From Halorubrum laminariae (GTDB lineage: Archaea > Halobacteriota > Halobacteria > Halobacteriales > Haloferacaceae), in NCBI RefSeq assembly GCF_024494655.1, contig NZ_JANHDL010000011.1:1-64000 (forward strand): DNA of 64,000 nt. Reading direction: 5' to 3'. How positions within the stretch are numbered: position 1 is the stretch's first letter; each line of letters opens with the position of its first letter. Of the stretch, positions 51,588-60,548 are shown piece by piece. The notes below the pieces were generated by a model, which saw nothing but the letters and a program-made list of their open reading frames with translations, did no database searches and was not told where the DNA came from. Position numbers and translations under genes: made by a program.

Positions 51588-52526
51588 GTGCACGAATCTA
51601 CCGCTCCTGATTATTCCAACATCGTCGTCACCGGTGGTACCGGCTTCATCGGGAGCCACCTCACAGAGGCCCTCCTCGCTCGCAACAACGACGTGACGAT
51701 TCTGGACGATCTTTCCGCGGGCGATCCTGCCAACGTTCCTGCAGACGCCGAGCTCGTCGAGGGTGACGTCCGCGACCAAGCAATACTCGACGAACTCCTC
51801 GCGGACGCCGAGTACGTCTTCCACGAAGCCGCTCTCGCCAGCGTCGCGGACTCGATCGACGATCCGGAGGAGAGCCATTCTCGCAATTCCACGGGCACCC
51901 TCCGGGTGCTCGAAGCCGCAAGCCGCCACGACGTCGATCGCGTCGTCCTCGCCTCGAGTGCTGCCATCTACGGCCATCCGGAGTACACGCCCATCGACGA
52001 GGACCATCCTACGGAGCCCACCTCTCCCTACGGACTCGACAAACTCGCGAGCGATCACTACGCCCGGCTCTACAACGAGCGCTACGGACTCGATGCGATC
52101 CCGCTTCGCTACTTCAACGTTTACGGCCCCCGCCAGTCCGCCGCCTACGCTGCCGTCATCGCCGTCTTCCGCGACCAGGCTCGATCCGGCGAGCCGATCA
52201 CCATCGAGGGTGACGGCACCCAGACCCGGGACTTCGTTCACGTCGACGACGTCGTCCAGGCGAACCTCCGCGCTGCGACCTGCGACGCACGTCACTGCGG
52301 TAACGCCTACAACGTCGCGACGGGGGAGACCGTGACGATCCAAACCCTCGCGGAGACGGTCCGCGACGTCGCGGATTCCGATTCGGAGATCGTCCACGTC
52401 GAGCCGCGAGAAGGCGACATCGATCACAGCGTCGCGGACATTACCGCCGCTCGTGAGCACCTCGGCTACGAACCGACGGCATCGCTGGAGGAGGGCCTGA
52501 CCGATCTCCTGTCCGACTCTCTGTAG
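51588..52526 (+). CDS. NAD-dependent epimerase/dehydratase (UDP-glucose 4-epimerase-like)
   Basis: 312 residues from a GTG start. NAD loop TGGTGFIGSHL (15-25), ASSAAIYG, catalytic SPYGLDKLASDHYARLY and RYFNVYGPRQ. Extended SDR family, GalE-like; substrate not readable. GC-rich again, which marks the return to host-like composition. It is not closely similar to the epimerase at 29722 in its C-terminal half. Confidence 0.85.
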   Translation: MHESTAPDYSNIVVTGGTGFIGSHLTEALLARNNDVTILDDLSAGDPANVPADAELVEGDVRDQAILDELLADAEYVFHEAALASVADSIDDPEESHSRNSTGTLRVLEAASRHDVDRVVLASSAAIYGHPEYTPIDEDHPTEPTSPYGLDKLASDHYARLYNERYGLDAIPLRYFNVYGPRQSAAYAAVIAVFRDQARSGEPITIEGDGTQTRDFVHVDDVVQANLRAATCDARHCGNAYNVATGETVTIQTLAETVRDVADSDSEIVHVEPREGDIDHSVADITAAREHLGYEPTASLEEGLTDLLSDSL

Positions 52527-53256
52527 TCGTAAGCCCCGGATCCTCTCGAGCCCAGATATCGCATCTCTTGACCGGGGAATTATCAGCTGTAACTGCCGCA
52601 TGGATGACGACCGATCCCACAAACCCCAAGGCGGGACTCCGGAAGGGGCCGACCGACCGCCATGTTCTAACGAAGGTTAGCCGATCACCTTTGATAAATA
52701 ATGGAAATGTTACTTTTCTATGGGTCGCTAGCTCGTAGAGATATTGTTTATCATAATCATCGGCCTAGCGACCACGAGCGACGCCTGCGCCACGTATCAA
52801 CACAGCACTCCCCGAACCATCTCGCCCCAATATCGTACAGTATAGCGCCGCTACGTACATTATATTGATCCTATAGCCAATCGAGCCAATAAACCGCCCC
52901 AGACCCCGACCCAGGCCCAATCCACATTCGAATTATATCAAATGATACTCAAGTTACTCTGTAGGACCGCTAGGATCCGGCGACTTAGGGCCAATTTGAG
53001 TTGGTTAGAATCGACAAAGATTGAATGGATTTTATCCTGGTACTGACGGCTGAGTGAATCGTCGTGAGCAAAACCAGTAAACTACGTCGAGTTTGAGAAA
53101 TGAGTCCCGGATTTGAAGGTTCGACAGTGATTGTAATCCGATTGTATTCCCATCTAGCGAATCTACAGAGCAATTTCTTTCAGATTATGGCTCAACTACC
53201 GGAATTTGTCAAAAATAGCTAACTTATATACAAGTCGCCTGTCCCCATCCACGAAC
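52527..53256. other. Gene-free 730-base gap
   Basis: AT-rich sequence with many stops and no recognised relic or repeat. It ends at the TATA box of the next gene. Confidence 0.5.
53222..53231 (+). promoter_or_regulatory. TATA box of the membrane protein at 53257
   Basis: ACTTATATAC, centred 30 bases before the GTG at 53257, supports that start and a leaderless transcript. Confidence 0.6.
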
Positions 53257-53829
53257 GTGAACGCGCGGAGTCTCAGTCGCGTCGCTATTGTCGGCACCCT
53301 CGCGGTGGTCTTGGTAGCGACGCTCGTCCTCTCCGGTGCAGGAATGGTCCTCGACGATCCCGAGCAGCGCGCCGAGGACGACGCCGACGAGACCGCTATC
53401 GAGGGCATAGTCGTTGCGGAGGGTTCCGTAACCGTCGAAACCACTGACGGCCAGACGATCGGCCGCTCCGCCGGCGAGGAGTACTTCATGTACGGCGCGA
53501 GCGCCCTCGCCGGCCTGCTCGTCCTCGTGCTCCTGCTGGATACTTGGACGCTCCGTACCCGCAAGCTCCGAGTAGATCCCCGCGCTTGACCGCTCCACGA
53601 CCAGCTGCTCCTGTGCGTCCGATCCTACTTCGAGGAGGGACGCGTGGAGACGGTGGAGCTCCACCGCACCTCCAGACAGCGGACCGGACACTCGGATTGG
53701 GCCCGAAGTATCGATTCGACCGCAGTGGTGCCGATGAGTGAGTTGCTGACCCACGTGCTTGTCGCCGTAACCGCAGCCACCATTCTCTCCTGGCGCTACA
53801 AGGCGATCACCCCGTTGATGTTCTCGTGA
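53257..53829 (+). pseudogene. Membrane protein gene with an in-frame TGA, 3' end lost
   Basis: The first 110 codons (GTG start) encode two membrane helices (about 9-31 and 77-94) around an acidic exposed loop. They end at TGA 53587-53589. The same frame then continues for ~70 codons with equally strong GC-rich third positions (PLHDQLLLCVRSYFEEGRVE; SELLTHVLVAVTAATILSWR) until it meets the uridylyltransferase relic near 53806. This indicates one longer gene with a nonsense codon and a lost end. The 110-residue product may still be made. Family unknown. Confidence 0.6.
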
Positions 53830-54187
53830 TCGACCGCCGCGACGACCGGCTGGAGCGACGTCCCAAAGACGTAGTCGCCGTTCACCACGAAGAACGTCCC
53901 GTCGACGTGCGGTTCCGTCTGAAGAACAGCATGGGCAAGCCCCGACCGCTCACGCTGGTGAACGTAGCTGACCGGCGCGCTCGCGTACGCGTCGTCGAAC
54001 ATGGTCGACGATCTATCCCCTTCGTAGCCGATCACCACAATGAGGGCATCCGCACCGGCCTCCAGCGCCCGATCGAACACGTGAGCGAGCAGCGGTCGAC
54101 CAGCGATATCGATAAGCCCCTTCGGCTTGTCGGCAGTCAACTCGCGAGACGCAATCTGCGACCAGCGACGGGAATTACGGCCTGCAT
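53796..54187 (-). pseudogene. Truncated, frameshifted UTP-glucose-1-phosphate uridylyltransferase (aglF-like)
   Basis: The ATG at 54187 begins QAVIPVAG but the frame is shifted within the nucleotide-binding loop. From about 54145 the other frame continues ELTADKPKGLIDIAGRPLLA to FFVVNGDYVFG and ends at about 53796. Only the first ~130 of ~240 residues remain. The intact homologue is at 54882. Confidence 0.8.
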
Positions 54188-54281
54188 GCCACGACGTACT
54201 GACGCCATCCCCCTGTAAGCATCGTCTGGCAGACACGAAGACGCTCGATGCTCCGACTTATGCATCGAGCAACGAACTCTG

Positions 54282-54851
54282 CTACAACTGGACGGAAATG
54301 ACGGGTTTCCACGTAGAGATCGGACCGGTAGTATCGGCCAGATTCAAAGTTGAGAGCTGTGCGTTCTCCGGGAGCGATCCCGTATCAATAGCCACCGCCA
54401 CCGCGATCCGACGCGAGACGCTCATGTCGCTGTACACAAGGCTCAGGTGCGGGAAATACGCCTCGGAAGGAAGTGAAAGCGCGTCGCGCGCCCGCTGATG
54501 GAGATCGAACAGTTCGATCGACGGCTCAACGAGCTAGAAGACACACTGGTGCCGCGTCGTGGAACACCGTACGTCGCCGAACGTCACGGCGAGTGGATCC
54601 GTTTCGGCCGCGAGCAACTGTGTCGTCTCCGTGAGCGCCGTGCGGTCACCGTCGATCCCGCCGACAACCGTGATATGGAACTCAAAGACGACGGCATCCT
54701 CGTGTGTCGCGGCGAGGTCATCGATTGTATCTCGAAATTGTCGAGCCGCTGCCATCCCCTCTTCGGGAGTGAGCCAGAGCGAGTACTCGATGGGGTGTCG
54801 GTCATACTGTGTCTCCAGTCGGCGACTGATCGATCAGTACTCTCGAGACAT
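54282..54851 (-). pseudogene. 2H phosphoesterase/cyclic phosphodiesterase-like gene with two in-frame stop codons
   Basis: A single minus-strand frame of 190 codons runs from the ATG at 54851 to the TAG at 54282, broken by TGA at codon 6 and TAG at 54534-54536. It carries the two H-x-S/T motifs of the 2H superfamily, FEFHITVVGG and YFPHLSLVYSD, and a CPDase-like beginning IEYSLWLTPEEG. The frame is otherwise intact, with strong GC-rich codon bias on both sides of each stop. It lies between the aglF relic and intact aglF. Confidence 0.7.
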
Positions 54852-54881
54852 TGCGACCACCAGCACTGAACCTCTCGCGTG

Positions 54882-55607
54882 TTACGCCTCTAGTTCGCCT
54901 TCTTGTAACCGCTCCTCGGCCTCGTCCCGATCCTCGGGATACCCCACGTCGATCCGCCACCCCTCCAGCCCGATTGCGTCGATCGTCCGTCCGCTTTGGA
55001 TCAACAGATCGATCGCCTCGCTGATCTCGTACTCACCGCGGTTCGACGGCTGCACGAGGTGACACGCGTGGAAGATCGCGGGCGTGAACGTGTAGAAACC
55101 GGTCATCACCAGATTCGACGGCGGGTCGTCGGGCTTCTCGACCACGTCCGTGATCTCGCCGTACTTGTTCGTGTCACAGACTCCGTACCGCGACGCGTCC
55201 TCCCAGTCGACCTCCTCAACGAGGAACGCCGCGTCGGCGCGGTCCTCACGCTGGCGGCGCACCACATCCTCCAGGTTCGCCTGGAACACGTTGTCGCCCA
55301 GCATGAGCATGAAATCGTCGTCGACGTGCTCTTCGACAGTTAACAGCGCGTGGGCGAGCCCCTGCTGGTCGCGCTGGTGGGCATACGTGATCGGAATCCC
55401 CTCGTACTCATCACCGTAGTGCTCGATGATCTCCTGTTTGAGGTACCCCACGACGACGACAAACTCGTCGGCGCCGAGCTCGGCGAGCTGTTCGAAACAG
55501 TGTGTGAGAATCGGTTTCTCGTCGACCTCGACCATCCCCTTCGGCTTGTCCTCCGTGAGCGGGCGCAGTCGCGTCCCCTCGCCGGCGGCCAGTACGACGG
55601 CTTGCAT
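54882..55607 (-). CDS. aglF: UTP-glucose-1-phosphate uridylyltransferase (AglF type)
   Basis: 241 residues from the ATG at 55607 (an upstream in-frame start at 55646 is not supported by the TATA box position). Nucleotide-binding LAAGEGTRLRPLT (6-18), KPKG, MLGDNVF metal site near 94-100, and the sugar-binding GEYEISEAI block near 194. It makes UDP-glucose. The divergently placed aglM then oxidises UDP-glucose to UDP-glucuronate, the pairing known from Haloferax N-glycosylation. Confidence 0.9.
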   Translation of the reverse strand: MQAVVLAAGEGTRLRPLTEDKPKGMVEVDEKPILTHCFEQLAELGADEFVVVVGYLKQEIIEHYGDEYEGIPITYAHQRDQQGLAHALLTVEEHVDDDFMLMLGDNVFQANLEDVVRRQREDRADAAFLVEEVDWEDASRYGVCDTNKYGEITDVVEKPDDPPSNLVMTGFYTFTPAIFHACHLVQPSNRGEYEISEAIDLLIQSGRTIDAIGLEGWRIDVGYPEDRDEAEERLQEGELEA

Positions 55608-55630
55608 GGTCGAAGAGAGCCGGGACGCCG

Positions 55631-55643
55631 GCATATATCTTTT
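55631..55643 (-). promoter_or_regulatory. TATA box of aglF
   Basis: AAAAGATATATGC on the minus strand, about 29 bases before the ATG at 55607, in the 113-base divergent promoter region shared with aglM. Confidence 0.6.
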
Positions 55644-55720
55644 CACTCCACCAACCGGTCGAGCGCGACGACCTGCCGATCCGACGTTTCTTGTGGCCCA
55701 CCCGTGAACGGAGAGCCGAC

Positions 55721-57025
55721 ATGCGTCTGTCCATCATCGGAAGCGGCTACGTGGGGACGACGATCGCGGCGTGTTTCGCAGATCTCGGCCACGAGGTCGT
55801 AAATATCGACATCGACGAGGACATCGTCGAGATAATCAACGACGGGCGAGCACCCATCCACGAGACGGGCCTCGACGAGCTCGTCGCCGCCCACGCCGGT
55901 TCCGAGGGGACCGGCCGCCTCCAAGCGACAACCGATTACGAGGCTGTCCTCGACACTGACGTCACCTTCCTCTGTCTGCCGACTCCACAGAACGACGACG
56001 GTAGTATCGACCTCTCGATCATGGAGGCGGGCGCGACCCAACTCGGCGAGACGCTCGCCGAGAAGTCCGACTGGCACACGGTGATCGTCAAAAGCACCGT
56101 CGTTCCGGGATCGACCGAAGACACCATCACATCGATTCTCGAAGCGGAAAGCGAGAAGACCGTGGGCGAAGATTTCGGCGTTGGTATGAACCCGGAGTTT
56201 CTTCGCGAGGGGACGGCAGTCGACGACTTCCTGGCCCCTGACAAGGTTGTGCTCGGCGCTGACGATGACCGCGCACTCGCGGACGCTCACGACGTCTTCG
56301 ACCCGCTTGTCGCACAGGCGGACGCACCGGTCGTTGAGACCGATACCCGCACGGCGGAGATGATCAAGTACGCCAACAACAGCTTCCTCGCGGCCAAGAT
56401 CAGTCTCATCAACGATATCGGGAACGTCTGTAAGGAATTCGATATTGACGCCTACGAGGTCGCGGACGCGATCGGTCTCGACGACCGCATCAGCGAGCAG
56501 TTTCTCCGGAGCGGTGTCGGCTGGGGCGGAAGCTGCTTCGGGAAGGACGTGGCGGCGATCATCGCCGCGGCCTCCGAGGTCGGATACGAGCCGCCACTGC
56601 TCAACGCGGCCGTCGAAGTCAACGATCGCCAGCCACATCGGTTGGTCGATCTTCTTGCGGACCACAGTACGCTTGAGGGCGCACAGATTGCCGTGCTTGG
56701 GCTGGCATTCAAATCCGGAACTGATGATATGCGGAATTCCCAGGCGATCCCCGTCATTCAGCGCCTCCAAGAACTTGGTGCGTCCGTGACTGCGTACGAC
56801 CCAGTCGCTGAGGACAACGCCAAAGCGTACCTCGACGATATCACGTATGCCGACTCTGCCGCGAACGCGCTGGTCGATGTCGACGGCGCCGTCGTCGTCA
56901 CTGACTGGGATGAGTTCGCCGCTCTCGACGAGGAGTTCGACGCGATGGCATCCCCGGTCGTCGTTGACGGGAGACGGACCATTGAGCGGCGCGACGGAAT
57001 CACGTACGAGGGCCTGACGTGGTAA
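55721..57025 (+). CDS. aglM: UDP-glucose 6-dehydrogenase (AglM type)
   Basis: 434 residues from the ATG at 55721. NAD loop GSGYVG (7-12), MIKYANN with a conserved Lys near 216, and catalytic Cys272 in GWGGSCFGKD, the form specific to UDP-glucose dehydrogenases. It oxidises UDP-glucose twice to UDP-glucuronic acid for surface glycans. An in-frame GTG at 55691 is less likely. Followed by inverted repeat site 4. Confidence 0.92.
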   Translation: MRLSIIGSGYVGTTIAACFADLGHEVVNIDIDEDIVEIINDGRAPIHETGLDELVAAHAGSEGTGRLQATTDYEAVLDTDVTFLCLPTPQNDDGSIDLSIMEAGATQLGETLAEKSDWHTVIVKSTVVPGSTEDTITSILEAESEKTVGEDFGVGMNPEFLREGTAVDDFLAPDKVVLGADDDRALADAHDVFDPLVAQADAPVVETDTRTAEMIKYANNSFLAAKISLINDIGNVCKEFDIDAYEVADAIGLDDRISEQFLRSGVGWGGSCFGKDVAAIIAAASEVGYEPPLLNAAVEVNDRQPHRLVDLLADHSTLEGAQIAVLGLAFKSGTDDMRNSQAIPVIQRLQELGASVTAYDPVAEDNAKAYLDDITYADSAANALVDVDGAVVVTDWDEFAALDEEFDAMASPVVVDGRRTIERRDGITYEGLTW

Positions 57026-57071
57026 GAACGCGGAGACCCTAGTGTCGGATGAAAGTGTCGTAGGTGAGATA

Positions 57072-57113
57072 TTAACCAACAAGACCTCAATCTCATTCCG
57101 ATATGTTGGTTAA
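57072..57113. promoter_or_regulatory. Inverted repeat TTAACCAACA-N22-TGTTGGTTAA, site 4
   Basis: Perfect arms at 57072-57081 and 57104-57113 with a 22-base spacer. It lies between aglM and the conjugation-like operon, 142 bases before the first gene of that operon. Confidence 0.75.
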
Positions 57114-57214
57114 CACCGATCTGTACAAGGAACAAGGACTTCAGTTGATTTATTCACATTATTTCTGATTGATCGCCAGAAGACATTTACCTATCTTCCA
57201 GCTATCGCGCCCAT

Positions 57215-57239
57215 ATGTACCGGGGCGCAGCCGGTACAT
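57215..57239. promoter_or_regulatory. Palindrome ATGTACCGG-N7-CCGGTACAT, likely operator
   Basis: Perfect 9-base arms with a GC-rich 7-base centre, 15 bases before the ATG at 57255. The position overlaps the expected transcription start of the operon, which suits a repressor site or a structured leader. Confidence 0.6.
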
Positions 57240-57254
57240 GCCCACCCCACACAT

Positions 57255-57503
57255 ATGATTACACGGGCAGTCACCATCGAAGACATCGATGACCTGTACC
57301 TGACGTGGAACAGCCATATCAACGGCTCTGCCCTCTATCGCCGCGCCCTCCGCGAGGAGATGGAGCTTCGCGATGTCGACCCGGATGAGCTTCGAGACCT
57401 CTTCGAACGGGCCCGCGAACAGGGCTACACGAAAGACGAGATCGTCGACGCAACCAACCGCTACGCCGATCTCAAGGCGCTCGTCGACGACACCGAGGAG
57501 TAA
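57255..57503 (+). CDS. 82-residue hypothetical protein, first gene of the conjugation-like operon
   Basis: Acidic, mostly helical small protein (ITRAVTIEDIDDLYLTWNSH; ending LKALVDDTEE) without membrane segment or signal peptide. Six bases separate it from the next gene. Position suggests a regulatory or accessory role in transfer. No family recognised. Confidence 0.75.
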   Translation: MITRAVTIEDIDDLYLTWNSHINGSALYRRALREEMELRDVDPDELRDLFERAREQGYTKDEIVDATNRYADLKALVDDTEE

Positions 57504-57509
57504 CCCGCT

Positions 57510-57932
57510 ATGTCACAGGACAACACGCCCTCCGAAACGACTCCGGATCGAGCCAACAGCCAGTCCACGACGTCAGGCAGGCGTCCGAGGCAAGCCGCGT
57601 TCATCGTCGTTGTCCTGACCCTGTTCGCTGTGGAACCCGCTGCCGCACAGACGAACGCCGTCTGCAGTGCCGAGAACCTCCCCAGCATGATCGAGGGCTT
57701 CTTCCAGCTTACCACGGCGCTGGGTATTGTCGGCCTCGTAGTCGTGTGGCAGGCTGATTCTCTTATCGAGATGTTCTCGATCACGCCCGAGCAAAAGAAG
57801 GCCCTCAAGCGGCACAAACGGTCGGCGCTGAAGTCCGCGGTTGTCCTCGTCGTTCTCGGGCCACTCTACACCGTTGCCGGATCGATGATGAACCTCCCGT
57901 TGGCGCAGTGTGTCGACCTCGCGCCCTGGTAG
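57510..57932 (+). CDS. Small membrane protein of the transfer operon (VirB2-like layout)
   Basis: 140 residues. A hydrophilic N-terminal ~27 residues is followed by a hydrophobic segment ending in AVEPAAAQ (possible cleavage, ~28-46), then two more helices at about 68-84 and 111-125, joined by a basic loop (KKALKRHKRS). Short two-helix proteins at the front of type IV secretion operons are often pilin-like VirB2/TrbC proteins. Here the assignment rests on size, topology and context, not sequence motif. Confidence 0.65.
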   Translation: MSQDNTPSETTPDRANSQSTTSGRRPRQAAFIVVVLTLFAVEPAAAQTNAVCSAENLPSMIEGFFQLTTALGIVGLVVVWQADSLIEMFSITPEQKKALKRHKRSALKSAVVLVVLGPLYTVAGSMMNLPLAQCVDLAPW

Positions 57933-57962
57933 GCGACTTCCGCCCCCGTCGAACCCTCCCTC

Positions 57963-59699
57963 ATGGAACACCGAGAGCTCTCCGTGCTCATGGTCGCGCT
58001 GTTCGTGACGAGCTTAGTCACGGGTATCGTCGCCGCTGACCCGCCACGGCCGGGGACAGAGGAGAACGGGCTCACCGAGAACGAGTCGGCGACGCTCTGG
58101 TCACGCGACGCGGACACCTACATCAGCCAGGAGGAGTATCAGCAGCGATACGGCGAGAATCGGACGGCGATGCACCAGCTCGCGAACGGGACAGACATCA
58201 CGTTCACGCGCCCGCCGGAGACCGCTGCAACATGGACGCGAAACGACTTTGCGGATCTCGAAGCCGGTGGGTCGGATACCTCCGTCCATCCATCTCAGAC
58301 ATCGCTCGAAGACGGGGTGTTCATCGAGGACGCCCACGCGACGGTGTTCGCAGCCCAGCCGTCGACGCGGGGCCACCTGGAGTCAGGTGACACGCCGTTC
58401 TATATCGCGCCGAACGGGACGATGCGGGGGTTCGTCGACTATCGCGTTCGCGTCCCGAACGGGAGTTCCTCGGGGAACACGACCATCGACTGGTCGCTCA
58501 CGGAGCACGAGGTCGAAGAAGTCCGGCTGAAGAAGGACGGTGAGACCATCGCGACGCAGGACGGGTCCCATACGCCAGCACTCGATTACCAGCTCGAGGA
58601 TGACTGGAGCGCGAATCTCACGCTCGAAGCGGAGATCCACACCCGGTTGAAGAAGACCACCCGGATCGATCACGGCGACGAGACCGACGTCGAGGTCACG
58701 TATCAAACCGAGTCGCTCAACGTCTCGGATGGAATCGACGTCGAGATCTACGACCTGTCGGCGTCCTCCTACAACGCCGAGTATCCAAATGGTGACGCTG
58801 GTGTCGCTATGTTCCAGTCCCGGCCGTGGCAAGGATACACGCTCACCGAGGATGGCGATGCGCGGGTGCGTGGGATCTGGCGGTTCTACACCGCTCGGAA
58901 CACGAACTGGGACACGCTCGTCCGGTCGGGTCGAACACGCAGTACGACAGTCGAATCCGACGCAATCCCCGTGTACGTTCACGCGTATCCATCGCGAATC
59001 GGGCCGCGTGCCGAGCCCGTTCGTGATGGGCCCGAGATCATCGAGACGTGGGGGACAGACCGACCCTCCCCCGTCGAAACTCTCGGCGAAAACATCAACA
59101 TCGACATCGTCAATCAGTCCTACACGACGACGTACGGTGTCGCCGTTCGTGCCGAGACCGTCGATCGCGACGCGCTTCAGGTTGGCGGGATCGTCCGGGG
59201 CGTGAACGCCTCGATCGTGGAGCCAGACGCCGGCTCAGAGCGGCAACTTCGGCGGAGTAATCTGACTTCCGAGGTTCTCCAGCAGAACGAAAGCCAGGCC
59301 ACGCTCCGCATCGAACTCCGGGACAACGAAACCGGCGCACCAATCGTTCTCAGCGATACCGGTCGACAGTATCCGATCGGCGGGACCACCCGAAACGGCT
59401 ACATCACCGTCGCGGAGCAGCGCGTCGAGACCAACACATCCGGGGTAGCTATCGTGACGATCGACGAGCCGGGGATCTACACGGCCCGCTATCATCCGGG
59501 CTCGTGGCTCGGGCACAACCCCGCGTATGTGAGTGATACGGCGACTGCTCGGTGGCATCCGCTCGGAACTATCGACGGCTGGTTCGCCTTCATCGTCGAG
59601 GTCGGCTGGCAGCTTATCCCATTCTTCGTGATGTTCTACGCAGGTAAGCGGCTCCTCCGAATGCTCGGTCCGGAAGACATCTTCCAACGGAACCCATAG
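57963..59699 (+). CDS. Large exported, membrane-anchored surface protein
   Basis: 578 residues. N-terminal signal peptide (about 8-25, VLMVALFVTSLVTGIVAAD) and a C-terminal membrane helix (about 548-566) followed by a short basic tail (GKRLLRML). The ~520-residue exposed part is acidic, beta-rich and carries many N-x-S/T sites (for example NGSSSGNTT, NESQAT), suitable for N-glycosylation. Probably a surface component of the transfer apparatus or an adhesin for mating. No known domain recognised. Confidence 0.75.
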   Translation: MEHRELSVLMVALFVTSLVTGIVAADPPRPGTEENGLTENESATLWSRDADTYISQEEYQQRYGENRTAMHQLANGTDITFTRPPETAATWTRNDFADLEAGGSDTSVHPSQTSLEDGVFIEDAHATVFAAQPSTRGHLESGDTPFYIAPNGTMRGFVDYRVRVPNGSSSGNTTIDWSLTEHEVEEVRLKKDGETIATQDGSHTPALDYQLEDDWSANLTLEAEIHTRLKKTTRIDHGDETDVEVTYQTESLNVSDGIDVEIYDLSASSYNAEYPNGDAGVAMFQSRPWQGYTLTEDGDARVRGIWRFYTARNTNWDTLVRSGRTRSTTVESDAIPVYVHAYPSRIGPRAEPVRDGPEIIETWGTDRPSPVETLGENINIDIVNQSYTTTYGVAVRAETVDRDALQVGGIVRGVNASIVEPDAGSERQLRRSNLTSEVLQQNESQATLRIELRDNETGAPIVLSDTGRQYPIGGTTRNGYITVAEQRVETNTSGVAIVTIDEPGIYTARYHPGSWLGHNPAYVSDTATARWHPLGTIDGWFAFIVEVGWQLIPFFVMFYAGKRLLRMLGPEDIFQRNP

Positions 59700-59702
59700 C
59701 CT

Positions 59703-60548
59703 ATGACCAGAAACCACCCACAGATCAGTCGGCGAACCGCCCTCCAAACAGTCGCTGGCGCAGCGCTCGTGGGCGTCGCTGGCTGCCTGAACGACAATGG
59801 CGGGTCTGGAACGCCCAGAGACGGAACCACGTCTCCAGACGGCCACGGCCCGCTCACGCGTATCGCTGTCGAGGGGACTACACTCGTCGTCGAACTCTCT
59901 GCGGACGCCGACGTCGACCAAGTCAACCTCATCCAACCGAACGGCGAGCTATTCGGAGAGCGTGACGTAGCCACAGGTGCCCAACAGGTTTCGTTCGATA
60001 TCGGCACCACGTACACGCCCGGTGAGTACCGTGTACTCGCGTTGAAGGGCGAGGAGACAGTAGTCAAGACCACGACTGAATTCCGTCCAGAGATCCAGAT
60101 ACAGGATGTCGGACTCTATCGGAATAATCCAGACAAGCCGTGGGACGAAGTCTATGGTGAATCCGAGACAGATCGGATCAAGAATGGCGAGGCATTCGTC
60201 ACGGTAGAGAACACAGGGAGTGGCCCGGAAGCGATAACTGAACTGATCTTCTCCGGAGACGCCCCCAATCCAATTGAGGACCCCAGGGGCAGTGGAATGC
60301 ACGAAACCGACCGGGTAGTAGTCTCTCCTGGTGAGACGGTCGACCTGTTCAGTAATTCGTTCCCGTTCGGTTCAGAGAGTGAGGCCGGAATGGGGTGTTC
60401 CCCAGATGGTAACAGCGGCCAGTTCACGGTTATCGTCGAGACCCGAGTCAGTGGTAATCAAGTCACGAATGCCTACAATGTCCAGTACTCTGGTTCCGAC
60501 GATATGACTGACTGTACGGTCACGATCACGGGGACTGACGATGGTTGA
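59703..60548 (+). CDS. Tat-exported lipoprotein
   Basis: 281 residues. The N-terminus has a twin-arginine signal (SRRTALQTVAGAALVGVAGC) ending in a lipobox cysteine at 27, so the protein should be exported folded and lipid-anchored. The remainder is acidic and beta-rich with two later cysteines (CSPDG, TDCTVTI) that may form a disulfide. Three bases after the previous gene and overlapping the next start by eight bases. Probably an extracellular component of the transfer machine. Confidence 0.85.
   Translation: MTRNHPQISRRTALQTVAGAALVGVAGCLNDNGGSGTPRDGTTSPDGHGPLTRIAVEGTTLVVELSADADVDQVNLIQPNGELFGERDVATGAQQVSFDIGTTYTPGEYRVLALKGEETVVKTTTEFRPEIQIQDVGLYRNNPDKPWDEVYGESETDRIKNGEAFVTVENTGSGPEAITELIFSGDAPNPIEDPRGSGMHETDRVVVSPGETVDLFSNSFPFGSESEAGMGCSPDGNSGQFTVIVETRVSGNQVTNAYNVQYSGSDDMTDCTVTITGTDDG

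Noticed and set aside
51546..52622. 358-codon minus-strand open frame opposite the epimerase
   Set aside because: The plus strand encodes a clear SDR epimerase with all motifs. The minus frame is compositional shadow.
54534..54536. TAG as a pyrrolysine codon or TGA as selenocysteine in the 2H phosphoesterase
   Set aside because: No pyrrolysine or selenocysteine machinery or insertion element is visible, and neighbouring genes are also decayed. Nonsense mutation is simpler.
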